64,000 nt of DNA from Methyloprofundus sp. (GCA_016592635.1 AP023240.1:124001-188000); one strand, 5' to 3'; counted from the stretch's first letter, positions 27,430 through 35,663 are shown. Numbers and translations are program-made. The notes: a model not told the origin generated them from the sequence alone.

Positions 27430-29394
27430 ATGCAAGCAGTGATTAATCAACGGGGACTGATTTTTCTATTAACATCAATTGGGCTAATGGTGTTGCCGCA
27501 TGTGATGCATGTCCCGTTACCTCTTATTGGTTTTTTCTTTATATTGCTAGGATGGCGTTTACTGGGAGTTTGGCGGCCCGCTTATTTACCCAATCAACTG
27601 TTAGTACTACTATTGCTGGTTACTGGTATTGGCATATTAGTATTTATGCACCAAGGTGTATTTGGGCGTGATGCAGGTACTGCAGTTTTTATTACTGCTC
27701 TCGGCTTGAAATTGCTCGAAATTAAACAGCGGCGTGACCTGTATTTAATCACCTATTTAGCCTTTATTGTCGCAGCCTCACAGTTTTTATATATGCAAAG
27801 CCTCTTAATGGCTGGCTATATAGTCTTGGTAAGTATTAGTTTATTAGCAACACTGATTAGTATGAATGCCGCCAGCATCAGCGTAAGCCAATCACTAAAA
27901 GTAGCGGGGCGTATATTCTTACAAGCCGTGCCTTTGATGGCGATTATGTTTGTCTTTTTTCCACGGGTAGAAGCGCCGCGTTGGTCATTTTTACAGGAAA
28001 ATAATCAAGCAATGTCAGGACTTAGTGATGTACTAGAACCTGGTGCAATCAGTAAATTAGGGATGTCGGGTGAGATTGTTTTTCGTGCAAAATTTGATGG
28101 AAAAATTCCAGAGCATGCAGAACGTTATTGGCGTGGCCCCGTATTTTCTTACACCGATGGTAAGCGCTGGCGACAAACAAAAAATACCCATTTTAAACGT
28201 TTTATGGATAAAGTCAGTTTTTCTGGCGAACCTTACCATTATCAGCTATTAATGGAACCACAAACTAAAAACTGGGTGTTTGCTTTAGATATGCCAGCAG
28301 ATTTTAACCTTCCCTTAAATAGCAGTGGCACTTATCAGCTACGCACTTCCAAAGCATTTAATCAACGTGCTGAATATCAGCTAAGCTCGTATGCACACTA
28401 TAATACGGGCTATATTACCAAAACAGAGCTGAGTGATAACCTGCAATTACCTAGCGATCTAGATGCCAGAGTACAAAAGCTGGTAACCCAATTAGGCGGT
28501 TTTGATAGTACGCCAGAAACCTTTATTACCAATCTATTTCAGCACTTTCGGAAAAATAATTTTTATTACACGTTGATGCCACCCCTAATGGGCGATCAGC
28601 CGATAGCAACCTTTTTATTTGATGCCCAAGCTGGTTTTTGTGGGCATTATGCCACTGCCTTTGTCTATTTAATGCGAGTCGCAGGCATTCCAGCAAGAGT
28701 AGTCGGTGGTTACCAAGGTGGCAGTTATAATAAAACAGGCGGCTTTATTGAAGTGCGCCAAGCCAATGCACATGCTTGGGCTGAAGTGTGGTTATCTGGT
28801 AAAGGCTGGGTAAGATACGATCCAACCACCGCCATTGCGCCAGAACGCGTGCAGCAAGATGTTAATATTGAACAGCAAATTGCTAATAATGCAGTCAGTT
28901 TTGCACCCATGCAATTAGATAGTGAGACTTTGGCACTGTTGAAAAAAATGCGCAGTCTATGGAGCAGTATGGATTATTCGTGGCAACGCTGGATTATTAA
29001 TTATGACCGTAAGCATCAGCTAGACTTTATGCAAGGCTTAGGCATAGACAGCCTTAAAAAAATGTTTTACTGGCTGGTTGGATTAGTTGGGTTGGTTACT
29101 TTCTTGCTGGCTATTTATGTTTTTCGCAAGCAAGCACCTGCCTTGGATAAAGTACAAATCGTATATGCAAAAGCCTGTCGCAAGTTAATGAAAGCAGGCT
29201 TGGTTAAAGCTGATAATGAAGGTGCACAAGATTTTTTAGTGCGTGTTAATGAGCAACTGCCACAAGTTGCTGTACCGTTTGCGCGCATTACGGCGTTATA
29301 TGTGCAGTTGCGTTATGGGCATAAGCAGGAAGAGCGGCAATTGGCGCAGTTGAAAATGTATGTGCGGGATTTTCGGGTGCTGAAAGGGGAGTAG
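27430..29394 (+). CDS. tgpA: TgpA-type membrane transglutaminase (DUF3488)
   Basis: 654-residue protein with about six N-terminal membrane helices (residues 7-180), a periplasmic transglutaminase core and a seventh helix near 540 before a cytoplasmic tail. The catalytic triad is visible: Cys in GFCGHYATAF (about 402), His in ANAHAWAEVW (about 446) and Asp in YDPTTA (about 463). Homologues such as Pseudomonas TgpA are essential periplasmic enzymes of unknown substrate. A degenerate copy of the last 70 bases of this gene and about 60 downstream bases occurs again at 30262-30394. Confidence 0.93.
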   Translation: MQAVINQRGLIFLLTSIGLMVLPHVMHVPLPLIGFFFILLGWRLLGVWRPAYLPNQLLVLLLLVTGIGILVFMHQGVFGRDAGTAVFITALGLKLLEIKQRRDLYLITYLAFIVAASQFLYMQSLLMAGYIVLVSISLLATLISMNAASISVSQSLKVAGRIFLQAVPLMAIMFVFFPRVEAPRWSFLQENNQAMSGLSDVLEPGAISKLGMSGEIVFRAKFDGKIPEHAERYWRGPVFSYTDGKRWRQTKNTHFKRFMDKVSFSGEPYHYQLLMEPQTKNWVFALDMPADFNLPLNSSGTYQLRTSKAFNQRAEYQLSSYAHYNTGYITKTELSDNLQLPSDLDARVQKLVTQLGGFDSTPETFITNLFQHFRKNNFYYTLMPPLMGDQPIATFLFDAQAGFCGHYATAFVYLMRVAGIPARVVGGYQGGSYNKTGGFIEVRQANAHAWAEVWLSGKGWVRYDPTTAIAPERVQQDVNIEQQIANNAVSFAPMQLDSETLALLKKMRSLWSSMDYSWQRWIINYDRKHQLDFMQGLGIDSLKKMFYWLVGLVGLVTFLLAIYVFRKQAPALDKVQIVYAKACRKLMKAGLVKADNEGAQDFLVRVNEQLPQVAVPFARITALYVQLRYGHKQEERQLAQLKMYVRDFRVLKGE

Positions 29395-29451
29395 TGATTG
29401 ATTTTGGGGGGTGCGAGTAGAATCTTTTATCAATCGTACCTGACCCTTTTG
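29322..29451 (+). repeat. Direct repeat, copy 1 (end of tgpA plus flank)
   Basis: The last codons of tgpA and about 57 bases beyond the stop. A second copy at 30262-30394 is similar base for base (near 85% by eye), including ggcgca, tgaaaatgtatgt and gctgaaaggggagtagt. The two copies flank the toxin-antitoxin pair at 29544-30088. Confidence 0.8.
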
Positions 29452-29543
29452 GTTAAAAACATTATTTTTAATATTTACTGTTGAAAAAAAGAATTAAAAA
29501 ACTACAATGTATTACAAGGTAATTATTGCAGTAGGAAATTGTT

Positions 29544-29810
29544 ATGGGTGTTACAAGCGTTAGACTACAACCTGAAATAGAAACTCCTTTAGAAGATTTA
29601 TCCAAAAAATTGGATAGAAGTAAAAGTTATTTAATAAATCAAGCAATTAAAGAATTTCTAGCAAGGCGAACTCTTGAAGAAAAACGCTGGATTGAAACAC
29701 TTGAGGCTATAGAGTCTGTTAAGTCGGAACATTTAATTGAAGAAGTAAAAGTTAATGATTGGCTTGAAAGCTGGGGAACTGAAAATGAGCTTAAGCCACC
29801 AGGTTTATGA
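29544..29810 (+). CDS. Ribbon-helix-helix antitoxin
   Basis: 88-residue CopG/RHH-type antitoxin: VRLQPEIETPLEDLSKKLDRSKSYLINQAIKEFL forms the strand-helix-helix DNA-binding fold, followed by an acidic toxin-binding tail. Its stop overlaps the toxin start by four bases (ATGA at 29807-29810), the standard arrangement of a type II module. Such antitoxins usually repress their own promoter. The module lies between the two copies of the tgpA end repeat, which suggests that it was gained. Confidence 0.88.
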   Translation: MGVTSVRLQPEIETPLEDLSKKLDRSKSYLINQAIKEFLARRTLEEKRWIETLEAIESVKSEHLIEEVKVNDWLESWGTENELKPPGL

Positions 29811-30088
29811 AAATTTTGTACACTCCCGAGTCAATTAATGATTTAACACGGTTGAGGGAATTTATTGAAGTAAAAAATCCATTATCCGCCCAACGTGTAG
29901 CGAATTCTATATTGAAAGGAATTCGCCAGTTAAATCAATTCCCATGCTTAGGTACAGAAGTGCAATTAGCACCAAACCCTGAAATGATTAGGGATTTAAT
30001 TGTTGGGAACTATATTATTCGCTATTTAGTGCAACCTAAGAGAATAGATATTTTGCGTGTATGGCATCACAAAGAAAATCGCTTATAA
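29807..30088 (+). CDS. RelE/ParE-family toxin
   Basis: 93-residue toxin: YTPESINDLTRLREFIEVKNPLSAQRVANSI, then RDLIVGNYIIRYLVQPKRIDILRVWHHKENR, the RelE/ParE fold with the characteristic final strand. Whether it cuts mRNA or blocks gyrase cannot be told from sequence. It is coupled by a 4-base overlap to the RHH antitoxin. Confidence 0.88.
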   Translation: MKILYTPESINDLTRLREFIEVKNPLSAQRVANSILKGIRQLNQFPCLGTEVQLAPNPEMIRDLIVGNYIIRYLVQPKRIDILRVWHHKENRL

Positions 30089-30105
30089 ATCGGGTAAGGA
30101 CTAGT

Positions 30106-30200
30106 TTCTCTCCAGTTCTCCCCAGTCGAGCAGCCCGAAGGAGCCTCCCCTTAAAGCTCTCTCAGAGCCGTACGTAAACCTCTCGATTCATACGGCTCCT
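30106..30200 (-). mobile_element. Group II intron-like remnant
   Basis: Read on the minus strand, this stretch contains gagccgtatgaatcgagagg and acgtacggctctgag, a stem resembling the GAGCCGTATG...ACGTACGGTTC hairpin commonly found in bacterial group II intron RNA. No reverse transcriptase gene is present, so at most this is a fragment. It begins about 18 bases after the toxin stop. The assignment rests on remembered pattern only. Confidence 0.4.
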
Positions 30201-30261
30201 ATTAAGTAATAACCCCCAATATTCTAACAAAATCTATGTAAAATTAATGTGATATCCCAGT

Positions 30262-30394
30262 CTAAGCGGGAAAAGCGACAATTGGCGCAATTGAAAATGT
30301 ATGTACGAGATTTTTGGATGCTGAAAGGGGAGTAGTAATTGATTTTTGGGGTATGCAAGTAGATATTTTTTATCAATCGTGTCTGACCCCTTTG
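30262..30394 (+). repeat. Direct repeat, copy 2 (decayed end of tgpA)
   Basis: Second copy of the sequence at 29322-29451, with scattered substitutions and no attached gene body. It runs into the short repeats at 30376-30419. With copy 1 it brackets the antitoxin, toxin and intron-like fragment. Confidence 0.8.
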
Positions 30395-30419
30395 ATGATC
30401 GTGTCTGACCCCTTTGATG
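30376..30419 (+). repeat. Tandem 22-bp repeat (core gtgtctgacccctttga)
   Basis: Two identical 22-base units (30376-30397 and 30398-30419), with a degenerate third at 30424-30440. The reverse complement recurs at 30849-30866 and partly at 30806-30820, so the set forms inverted ends around the small gene at 30478-30810. A related copy follows tgpA at about 29429-29450. Similar ggggtcagacac motifs are familiar around REP-associated transposases. Confidence 0.75.
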
Positions 30420-30477
30420 ATTAATCGTGAGCCTTTTGATTTTGATCCCTTTGGTTCTAATTATTTTTCTTTAGGGG

Positions 30478-30810
30478 TTAGATAAACTGCTTCAACATAC
30501 ACTGCAAATAGACAGCAAGACCTACTTCATTATTAAATGTATATGTAATATACGCAAGTGCCGCTAGTAGCGGTGTCCATGCATAAATTCGGTACATGCA
30601 CAAGCTACTTTCTAGCTTCTTGACGGTATTATCTAACCCATCTTTAACACCTTTAAGCTCTATTTTAATGCTATTAATTTGTTGCTTATTTTGTTTTTCA
30701 AATGCTGAAAAGGCCATTTTATAACTTGCTTTAACATTACTTAAATTTTTCGACTGCATTTTTACTGCATCGGCAACCATAAGTGAAACCAGCAGGCTAC
30801 TTAATATCAA
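30478..30810 (-). CDS. Possible small membrane protein inside an inverted-repeat element
   Basis: Up to 110 residues. An N-terminal hydrophobic start is followed by a lysine-rich coiled-coil-like stretch (about 15-70) and a hydrophobic C-terminal region (YAWTPLLAALAYITYTF, AVYLQCML). The start may be TTG 30810 or ATG 30780; neither has a clear ribosome-binding site. No family is recognised. It lies between inverted copies of the gtgtctgacccctttga repeat, so it may be a passenger of a small mobile element, or a chance frame. Confidence 0.4.
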   Translation of the reverse strand: MILSSLLVSLMVADAVKMQSKNLSNVKASYKMAFSAFEKQNKQQINSIKIELKGVKDGLDNTVKKLESSLCMYRIYAWTPLLAALAYITYTFNNEVGLAVYLQCMLKQFI

Positions 30811-30848
30811 AGGGGTGTGCGGCCGAGCAAGGTCGATAATTCCAACGT

Positions 30849-30866
30849 ATCAAAGGGGTCAGACAC
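30849..30866 (-). repeat. Inverted copy of the 30376 repeat
   Basis: atcaaaggggtcagacac is the exact reverse complement of the core of the tandem repeat at 30376-30419. It closes the roughly 490-base interval holding the small membrane-protein frame. Confidence 0.75.
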
Positions 30867-30892
30867 GGTCGATTTTAAGCCAAAGTAGCGCA

Positions 30893-31036
30893 GGGTGGAA
30901 TAGCTTTAGCATTTTCCACCAAAGTTATCTGCCGCTCATTTAATACACCTATCTTTGCCCCGTGTGCCCTAGCCATTATGGCTAATCCTGTCGGAAAACG
31001 TTATCTATGCTGGGCTTGAAAGCTATTCCGACCTAC
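30893..31036. repeat. Two REP-like palindromes
   Basis: ggtggaa (30894-30900) with ttccacc (30914-30920), and gtcggaa (30990-30996) with ttccgac (31026-31032) next to acctac. Both have the look of short REP units (gtagg-tcggaa or gggtggaa heads). No gene lies here. Confidence 0.45.
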
Positions 31037-31039
31037 GGG

Positions 31040-31379
31040 CTAATAGGTGAATGGTAAGAAGATGATTTCAGTGTCTTTTAGGGGAATGCTTGGATTATTT
31101 TTTGCACAACATTGAGTGCCAAAGCGATAATTTTCTATTACTATCAAAGAAAGTGAAATAATTAGAGCCATATAGACGTAAAAAATAAACCCCATGATAC
31201 CTTCAACATACGCTTTGTTGCCGAAGATTAACTATATCTATTGGACTATTAAATAGCCCAATAGATATAGTTAATGCCGTTCCGCTTAGTAAAAATACTG
31301 ATTTAGCAGGTGATTCAATTTGCTCTCCTACTTTCGTTTGGTGAGCATTTAATCTTGCGTATTTATCTTCATTAGGCAT
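31040..31379 (-). pseudogene. Decayed small membrane-protein gene downstream of a TA pair
   Basis: A frame begins at ATG 31379 with an excellent Shine-Dalgarno (aaggaggt). It reads MPNEDKYARLNAHQTKVGEQ, then a hydrophobic helix (VFLLSGTALTISIGLF), and stops at 31203 after 58 residues. A second frame starting at ATG 31195 continues with hydrophobic sequence (MALIISLSLIVIENYRFG) to a stop at 31040. The pieces look like one membrane protein of about 110 residues broken by frameshifts, but a genuine 58-residue gene is also possible. It follows the antitoxin at 31451 on the same strand. Confidence 0.4.
31227..31275. repeat. 49-bp near-perfect palindrome
   Basis: attaactatatctattgg (31227-31244) is fully complementary to ccaatagatatagttaat (31258-31275). 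After one A/C mismatch, the centre ctatt-a-aatag continues the stem, giving about 23 paired bases. It lies within the small membrane-protein frame. Confidence 0.85.
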
Positions 31380-31450
31380 TAAATACCTCCTTCGCTATAA
31401 CGCTAAAATCACTTACCATTTAAAGAGGCGGTTTTTCTGTTATGTTTGTT

Positions 31451-31756
31451 TTAGACTAACGCAGTTAACCCTTTTCTTTCAACTATATCAAGTAACTTTT
31501 TTGATGCGCCAGTAGGCTTCTTATTGCCTTGTTCCCATTTTTGAACGGTAGAAGCACTAATGTTAAATAGACTAGCAAGTGCAGCCTGACTTAATTTAAA
31601 TTTTTTTCTAATAGAAATAATATTTTCTGGACTATATTCTTTGACTTCAGGAATACATAGAGTCTCTATATTTTTCATCGTTATCTCATCAACTAAGCCG
31701 CTCTTATTTAAATCTGAAATTGTGCTGGTTATTGATTCTGCAATTGAATCTCTCAT
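31451..31756 (-). CDS. HTH-type (XRE) antitoxin
   Basis: 101-residue Xre-type antitoxin: a C-terminal helix-turn-helix (IISIRKKFKLSQAALASLFNISASTVQKWEQGNKKP) follows an N-terminal toxin-contact region. The toxin gene lies upstream on the same strand and its stop overlaps this start by four bases, the toxin-first order of HigBA-type modules. It probably represses the pair. Confidence 0.88.
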   Translation of the reverse strand: MRDSIAESITSTISDLNKSGLVDEITMKNIETLCIPEVKEYSPENIISIRKKFKLSQAALASLFNISASTVQKWEQGNKKPTGASKKLLDIVERKGLTALV

Positions 31757-32121
31757 AAATTTACCTCAATAAAGTTACCATTCTCAATAGCTAAGGTAAT
31801 TTCTTTTTCTGAAAAACCTAACAGTATTTTTGAGAACTCTTTAAAAGCATTAAGCTCTTTTTTAGATAAATTCGATTTTTCATTTTTTGCAAAGCCATGA
31901 ATAAAAATAGCTCTATTTCCTTTTTTATAACAGATAATTGTTCTGCCGCTACCGCTCTTTCCTTGACCATCAAATCGAATTCGCTTTTTATACAGATGAC
32001 CACCTAAATTAGCATCAAAACTTCCAGACTCTACTTCTTTTATTGCTTCAAATAATCCATTTAAAGCGATATTCTGATTAGATGCCCACTTTGAAAATTG
32101 CTTTGTCATTAATTTCTGCAT
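31753..32121 (-). CDS. RelE/HigB-family toxin
   Basis: Toxin of a type II module, related to the RelE-like family with the IRFDGQGKSGSGRTIICYKKGNRAIFIHGFAKNEKSN pattern. Start ATG 32121 (MQKLMTKQFSKWA) gives 122 residues; the frame could start at 32172 (139 residues) or at ATG 32109. The SGSGRT and FIHGFAKN motifs are typical of mRNA-cleaving HigB-2-like toxins. It precedes the Xre antitoxin by a 4-base overlap. Confidence 0.85.
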   Translation of the reverse strand: MQKLMTKQFSKWASNQNIALNGLFEAIKEVESGSFDANLGGHLYKKRIRFDGQGKSGSGRTIICYKKGNRAIFIHGFAKNEKSNLSKKELNAFKEFSKILLGFSEKEITLAIENGNFIEVNL

Positions 32122-32376
32122 TGCTAAAATATAGCACTTAGTGATATAGATTGCAATTTTAGAAGCTAGCATTAGCTATAAAAGTAGAAAAAAGAGCCTA
32201 TGTACTGGTGGCAGAGGTTGCTCTCTATTGATTTAGATGAAGGTGTTGCTAATTTTTTTGTGCTCAACATCTTTGAATGATATGGAGTGAGCTTTGCTTG
32301 TTGCATATTTAAGTAGCCTCATTGAGAGGTGTGTGACGGGCAGGTAATACCCCACTCAGCAGAAAGCATCCCAGTT

Positions 32377-33466
32377 TTATTTGCTCCCTTGATAACTAAT
32401 CCTATAAATCACCCCTGCAAGACCATCAGAAACCAATAAACTACCATCCTTTAGTTCTAAAATATCTACAGGCCTGCCAATTGCCTTGCCGTTTTTTTGT
32501 AGCCAGCCCTCAGCAAATACTTGTTCAGAAATAACTTTACCCTGCTGTAATTGTAGTAAAACAACACGGTAACTATGTGGTGTGCTACGGTTCCATGAGC
32601 CGTGCTGGGCGACAAATAGTTGTTTGTGATAGCTGGCAGGGAATTGTGAACCACGATAAAAGCGCATGCCGACAGCAGCCATATGAGCTTTAAATTTCCA
32701 TTCTGGAGCTACAAAGTTAGAACAGTCTTGCTGTTGCCCGAATTTAGGGTCAGGGATGTCGCCCGCATGGCAATAGGGAAAGCCAAAGTGTTGACCTTTT
32801 TGGCTCCACTTATTGAGTTCGTCTGCTGGAATATCATCGCCTAACCAGTCACGGCCATTTTCGGTGAAATATAAAATATTGCTATCGGGTTGCCAATCAA
32901 AACCAACGGTATTGCGAATGCCACGCGCTAAAATTTCCATATTGCTACCATCGGCATTTAAGCGAATTAAAGATGAGAATATTTCTTTGTTAGGCTCGCA
33001 AATATTACAAGGTGCTCCAGCCATGATGTCTTTTATGGGGGAGTTGCTCATAGATAGTGATTGGCTTGGGCGGGGTATGCAGCAATTGGCTGATATTATC
33101 ATAGCGAATAATGCGATTTACTTCGGCGACATATAAGCTGCCATTGCGATAGGCAACACCATTTGGCATATTTAAACCGGAGGCTATGAGATAGTGCTGG
33201 TTTGCTTTGCCATCGTTATTGCTATCTTGTAGTGCATAGACATTACCGGCGTTTCTGCTGCTGACAAAGATAATGCCATTGTCGCCAAGAGCCATACCTC
33301 TTGCGTTAGGGGTGTTGTCGGAGAACAAGGATATGTTAAAGCCTGATGGTAATTGGATTTTATTTAATATATCTTGTTTGCTGGCTGCCTTCAGTGGGTT
33401 AAATACAAGTATTGCGCTAAGCCAAATTATGGCTAGAAATTTATGAAAATGTATTAAGTTGGGCAT
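32377..33466 (-). pseudogene. PQQ-type sugar (sorbosone) dehydrogenase broken by a small deletion
   Basis: Two frames make one protein. The upstream part has a signal peptide (MPNLIHFHKFLAIIWLSAIL) and family segments LPSGFNISLFSDNTPNARGMALG, SSRNAGNVYAL and NGVAYRNGSLYVAEVNRI, reaching LPHKRHHGW before stopping at 33005. The downstream part resumes in another frame with GAPCNICEPN, ARGIRNTVGFDWQP, FTENGRDWLGDD, AQHGSWNRS and SDGLAGVIYRI to 32377. In the family about 15 residues (of the type KYIRFGPDGKLYVPV) lie between HHGW and GAPCN; here those are lost at about 33017 and the frame is shifted. It is likely inactive. The frame upstream can extend to 33523. Confidence 0.82.
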
Positions 33467-33607
33467 GGAATTTCCCTTTAGGATATAGTGATGCCAGTCA
33501 TATGGCACCTTATAAAAACGCATTTATAAAGTGGCGTATTTTGCTGGTACGAGGTTTAAGGCAAACAATGATCTTTATATTAAGGCTTAAATATAAAATT
33601 AATACTT

Positions 33608-34186
33608 ATGAATAGCAAAATTTCTTTAATAATGAGTGGTGTTATTGCGTGTGCCTTGCTGAGTTCTTGCGCATCTAAGCAAGTGCCTCCGCAAGCAGGC
33701 ATGCAGGTTTCATTTGTCACGGTGCATCATTCTGTTTTTCATGTCCCTGTCAATGCAACTTACCAATGGTCTGCCGGATTTTCTCGACAAGTTGCGGCAG
33801 GGCGCTTGTATAGCGTTGATATGTGGGGTTTATTGAAACAAGGCATAGAAGCGGAAATGCAGATGAAAGGCTATCGGAAAGTAGGCTCCGCAGAACAGGC
33901 GGATATTAATATAAGTTTTGTTGCCGCATTAGCTTCAACGCTGGATGATGCCGAGATTCAACAGAAGTATGGTTTGGTGCCGGGATTAATGGTTCATCAG
34001 GTCGACCAAAGGCGTTATGAAAAAGGTACTTTGGTATTTGATGTGGTGAATCCTAAGACGCACAAACTGGCTTGGCGTACTGCGGGACAGGCTTTGGCAA
34101 CTTTGGAAAAGGTGCCTGTGGCAGATAGAAAGGCAAGAATTGCTGTATTTGTTAAAAAACTATTGGCTTTTTTGCCTGAAAAGTAA
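33608..34186 (+). CDS. DUF4136-like lipoprotein
   Basis: 192-residue lipoprotein with a type II signal peptide and lipobox LLSSC (Cys at about 22). The rest resembles DUF4136 outer-membrane-associated proteins: GLLKQGIEAEMQMKGYRKVGSAEQADINISF, then KGTLVFDVVNPKTHKLAWRTAGQA. The function is unknown. It stands downstream of the broken dehydrogenase (divergent) and 40 bases before a small coiled-coil gene. Confidence 0.72.
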   Translation: MNSKISLIMSGVIACALLSSCASKQVPPQAGMQVSFVTVHHSVFHVPVNATYQWSAGFSRQVAAGRLYSVDMWGLLKQGIEAEMQMKGYRKVGSAEQADINISFVAALASTLDDAEIQQKYGLVPGLMVHQVDQRRYEKGTLVFDVVNPKTHKLAWRTAGQALATLEKVPVADRKARIAVFVKKLLAFLPEK

Positions 34187-34226
34187 TAAAACAACAATTT
34201 AAATAAGTATAAATGGGGTTAAAAAA

Positions 34227-34487
34227 ATGAGAAAAGAATTTGATAGTTTATTGGCTAAATTGAGTGCACAACGTGATGAGCTTAATTTGCAGTTACACTT
34301 GGCCTCTATGGAAGCAAAGGAAGAATATGCTGAAGCAGAGCAGAAATGGGATCTTGTTAAGCAGAAAGCTAGCGAAATAGCGGATGATTCGGTTGAGACT
34401 ACCGATGAGTTTATTGGTGCTGTTAAAGTTGTGGGCGAAGAGTTGGCAGAGGCTTATCAGCGTATTGCTAAGCGTATTGCAGATTAA
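34227..34487 (+). CDS. Small coiled-coil protein, unknown function
   Basis: 86 residues, highly charged and helical (AKLSAQRDELNLQLHLASME, AEAEQKWDLVKQKASEIAD), with no membrane span or signal. It looks like a soluble coiled coil of the kind found as small uncharacterised proteins in gammaproteobacteria. It follows the DUF4136 gene by 40 bases. A hairpin with T residues lies downstream. Confidence 0.62.
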   Translation: MRKEFDSLLAKLSAQRDELNLQLHLASMEAKEEYAEAEQKWDLVKQKASEIADDSVETTDEFIGAVKVVGEELAEAYQRIAKRIAD

Positions 34488-34551
34488 AGGCAAGTATCCA
34501 CATAATGTAAAATCGTTAAACGATATTTTTTATTACGTAGCAGTAACAAAC

Positions 34552-34590
34552 AAATCCGACATGTTGGGAATGTCTAATATGTCGGATTTT
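34552..34590. terminator. Terminator between the coiled-coil gene and ispB
   Basis: aaatccgacat (34552-34562) pairs perfectly with atgtcggattt (34579-34589), followed by a short T-run. It lies between convergent genes. Confidence 0.65.
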
Positions 34591-34652
34591 GTTATCTATG
34601 CTATATATGGCTGCTCATCCTGTCTGCACCATATGTCATTTTTTGGAGAGTC

Positions 34653-35663
34653 TTAGTAACTACGTTGTACAGAGAAACGGGCTAGTAATTCTAGTGCTTC
34701 TTTGAATTCAGAATCAGGTAGGCAGCTCAGTGCGTCAATTGCTTTTTGCGCTTCTTCATCAGCGCGTTGTTCAGTATAGTCAATGGCTTTGGTTGCTTTC
34801 ACAATATCATAGACCTCATTAAATGAATCTCTATTGCCAGTTTTAATGGCTTCAGTAATGACACTGGCTTGCGCTTCAGTACCATGCTCTATGGCATAAA
34901 TTAGCGGTAAAGTAGGCTTGCCCTCTGCTAGGTCGTCACCAAGGTTTTTGCCCATCTCATCTTTGCTGGACGTGTAATCTAGCGCATCATCAATTAGTTG
35001 AAAAGCGATACCAAGATGTTGGCCGTATTCTGCCATGCCAGTTTCGATTTCAGGGTTGGCACCTGCAATAACTGTACCTAGTTGGGTCGCAGCGCTAAAT
35101 AAAATGGCGGTTTTACGTGAAATGACTTCTAGGTACTTTGCTTCTGTGGTCGCAGGGTTATTGCAATTTAAGAGTTGTAGTACTTCACCTTCCGCAATAG
35201 CGGTTGTGGTCTTGGACAGGATCTCCATTACGCGCATATTATTAGTGCGTACCATCATTTCAAACGCACTGGAATACAGGTAGTCACCGACTAAAATACT
35301 GGCGGCATTGCCCCATACGGCGTTGGCGGTATCTTTGCCACGGCGTAAGTCAGATTCATCGACTACGTCATCATGCAATAAGGTGGCTGTATGGATAAAT
35401 TCGATAACAGCTGCAAGAATGAGATGGTTATCCTCTTTATAATCTAGCGCTTTTGCGGTCAGTAACAGCAACATGGGGCGTAAGCGTTTGCCGCCACTGT
35501 TAATAATATAGTGCCCGATTTGGTTGATAAGGACGACGTCGGAAGTGAGTTCTTCTAAAATTAACTGATCAACCGCCTTGGCTTCATTTTCTGTTAGGCT
35601 TTGAATTGATGCAAAATCAATTGGGGCGTGTGCTTTATTATTAGTGTTTTGCGAAGCGGTCAT
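34653..35663 (-). CDS. ispB: Octaprenyl/polyprenyl diphosphate synthase
   Basis: Long-chain trans-prenyltransferase that makes the side chain of ubiquinone. The 336 residues carry the first Asp-rich motif in LLHDDVVDESDLRRG (about residue 98) and the second in FQLIDDALDYTSS, with GGKRLRP at the IPP site. It is divergent from rplU, the conserved ispB / rplU-rpmA-obgE order of gammaproteobacteria. The chain length is not deducible. Confidence 0.95.
   Translation of the reverse strand: MTASQNTNNKAHAPIDFASIQSLTENEAKAVDQLILEELTSDVVLINQIGHYIINSGGKRLRPMLLLLTAKALDYKEDNHLILAAVIEFIHTATLLHDDVVDESDLRRGKDTANAVWGNAASILVGDYLYSSAFEMMVRTNNMRVMEILSKTTTAIAEGEVLQLLNCNNPATTEAKYLEVISRKTAILFSAATQLGTVIAGANPEIETGMAEYGQHLGIAFQLIDDALDYTSSKDEMGKNLGDDLAEGKPTLPLIYAIEHGTEAQASVITEAIKTGNRDSFNEVYDIVKATKAIDYTEQRADEEAQKAIDALSCLPDSEFKEALELLARFSVQRSY

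Noticed and set aside
30376..30440. Possible CRISPR array from repeated 22-base units
   Set aside because: The units are directly adjacent with no spacers, and inverted copies lie elsewhere; this fits element ends, not CRISPR.
32173..32376. Gap between the toxin and the broken dehydrogenase, examined for tRNA or small RNA
   Set aside because: No cloverleaf or terminator was found.
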